DNA of 64,000 nt from DASQUK01 sp963756425 (GTDB taxonomy: Bacteria; Actinomycetota; Acidimicrobiia; Acidimicrobiales; VFJN01): positions 1-64,000 of the forward strand of contig CAVWNW010000018.1 in the NCBI GenBank assembly GCA_963756425.1, given 5' to 3'. This document shows positions 63,755 to 64,000 of the stretch, piece by piece (positions within the stretch are counted from its first letter, which is position 1; each line of letters opens with the position of its first letter). The position numbers and the translations under genes were made by a program. The notes below the pieces were generated by a model that worked only from the letters and a program-made list of their open reading frames with translations, ran no database searches and had not been told where the DNA came from.

Positions 63755-64000
63755 TCAGGTCGTGCGCCACCCCCGCTCGAACGGCAGCCGCCAGGCATGG
63801 GGGGCGATCAGCTGGTGGATCGCGTTCGGTCCCCAGGACCCGGCGGGGTAGGCCCGCACCGGCGGCGGGTCCTCGAGCAGCGGGGTCGAGAGCGCCCACA
63901 GCCGCTCGATGCCCTCGGCGGTCGTGAACAGGGTGTGGTCGCCGACCATCGCGTCGTAGACCAGCCGCTCGTAGGCCTCCAGGATGTCGTCCTCCCGTCC
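63755..64000 (-). CDS. zwf: Glucose-6-phosphate dehydrogenase, C-terminal end
   Basis: Only the last 81 codons are in the window; the gene enters from the right. The visible end (YERLVYDAMVGDHTLFTTAE; PPPVRAYPAGSWGPNAIHQL) matches the C-terminus of Zwf, where the FxR/DHTLF region and YPAGSWGP are conserved. It makes 6-phosphogluconolactone and NADPH. Confidence 0.87.
   Translation of the reverse strand, partial: GREDDILEAYERLVYDAMVGDHTLFTTAEGIERLWALSTPLLEDPPPVRAYPAGSWGPNAIHQLIAPHAWRLPFERGWRTT

Overview
The window is GC-rich DNA whose codon third positions are almost always G or C. It carries actinobacterial hallmarks: a WhiB1-type Fe-S regulator facing a PdtaS-like histidine kinase, a DUF3107 protein, paired Get3/ArsA ATPases, a class E type sortase, an MMPL transporter, and a HAIR-like (HspR) box in front of lon. 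A complete System I cytochrome c maturation operon, an IcmF mutase and a GlcDEF-like oxidase are also present. Together these suggest a non-actinomycete actinobacterium, perhaps Acidimicrobiia; that placement is inference. No rRNA, tRNA, CRISPR array, phage or transposase gene was seen.

Layout. 1-10.4 kb: end of etfB, a lipid kinase, a GDPD-type phosphodiesterase, whiB1/pdtaS, a PhyH dioxygenase, two ArsA/Get3 ATPases, DUF3107, a molybdopterin oxidoreductase with its cytochrome b, and an ArsR/SRPBCC pair. 10.5-16 kb: clpP, an alpha/beta hydrolase with a frameshift, and an Fe-S module (Mrp carrier, SufR-like regulator, cysteine desulfurase), then a SixA-like phosphatase. 16-23 kb: one minus-strand run of ccmA-B-C-D-E-F-G-H plus a TPR (CcmI-like) protein, tightly overlapped except for a long hairpin between ccmE and ccmF. 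23-37 kb: sortase, small membrane proteins, TetR, MMPL transporter, YciI-like protein, two frameshifted genes (serine hydrolase, thioesterase), acyl-CoA dehydrogenase, cysS, a sulfotransferase, and a truncated PhyH gene abutting a truncated secreted-protein gene. 37-50 kb: valS, mscS, lon, a KimA/APC-like transporter fused to an OB-fold domain, and glcDEF. 50-64 kb: metallophosphoesterase, BON protein, phenylalanine hydroxylase, fused 2-oxoacid dehydrogenase E1, IcmF, MarR, methyltransferase, SnoaL-like protein, frameshifted PHB-depolymerase-like esterase, ABC exporter, and the 3' end of zwf.

How it fits together. Acyl-CoA dehydrogenase, ETF, E1 and IcmF belong to acyl-CoA and branched-chain amino-acid oxidation, with phenylalanine hydroxylase feeding the same kind of catabolism. 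The ccm operon supplies c-type cytochromes to the respiratory chain. WhiB1/PdtaS, SufR/Mrp/cysteine desulfurase and the candidate CRP, ClgR and HspR sites point to redox, Fe-S and proteostasis control.

The least explained content is non-coding. There is a 93-bp element of four nested half-sites present twice, both times between convergent genes. A 44-bp palindrome is present three times, once inside glcF. A 140-bp insertion with duplicated 52-bp units splits an ATGA-type glcE/glcF junction. Six 15-bp tandem repeats lie between icmF and marR. A hairpin of about 159 nt covers the ccmF ribosome-binding site, and a leader with mutually exclusive hairpins lies upstream of valS. Four genes show apparent single-base frameshifts, so sequence accuracy should be kept in mind.
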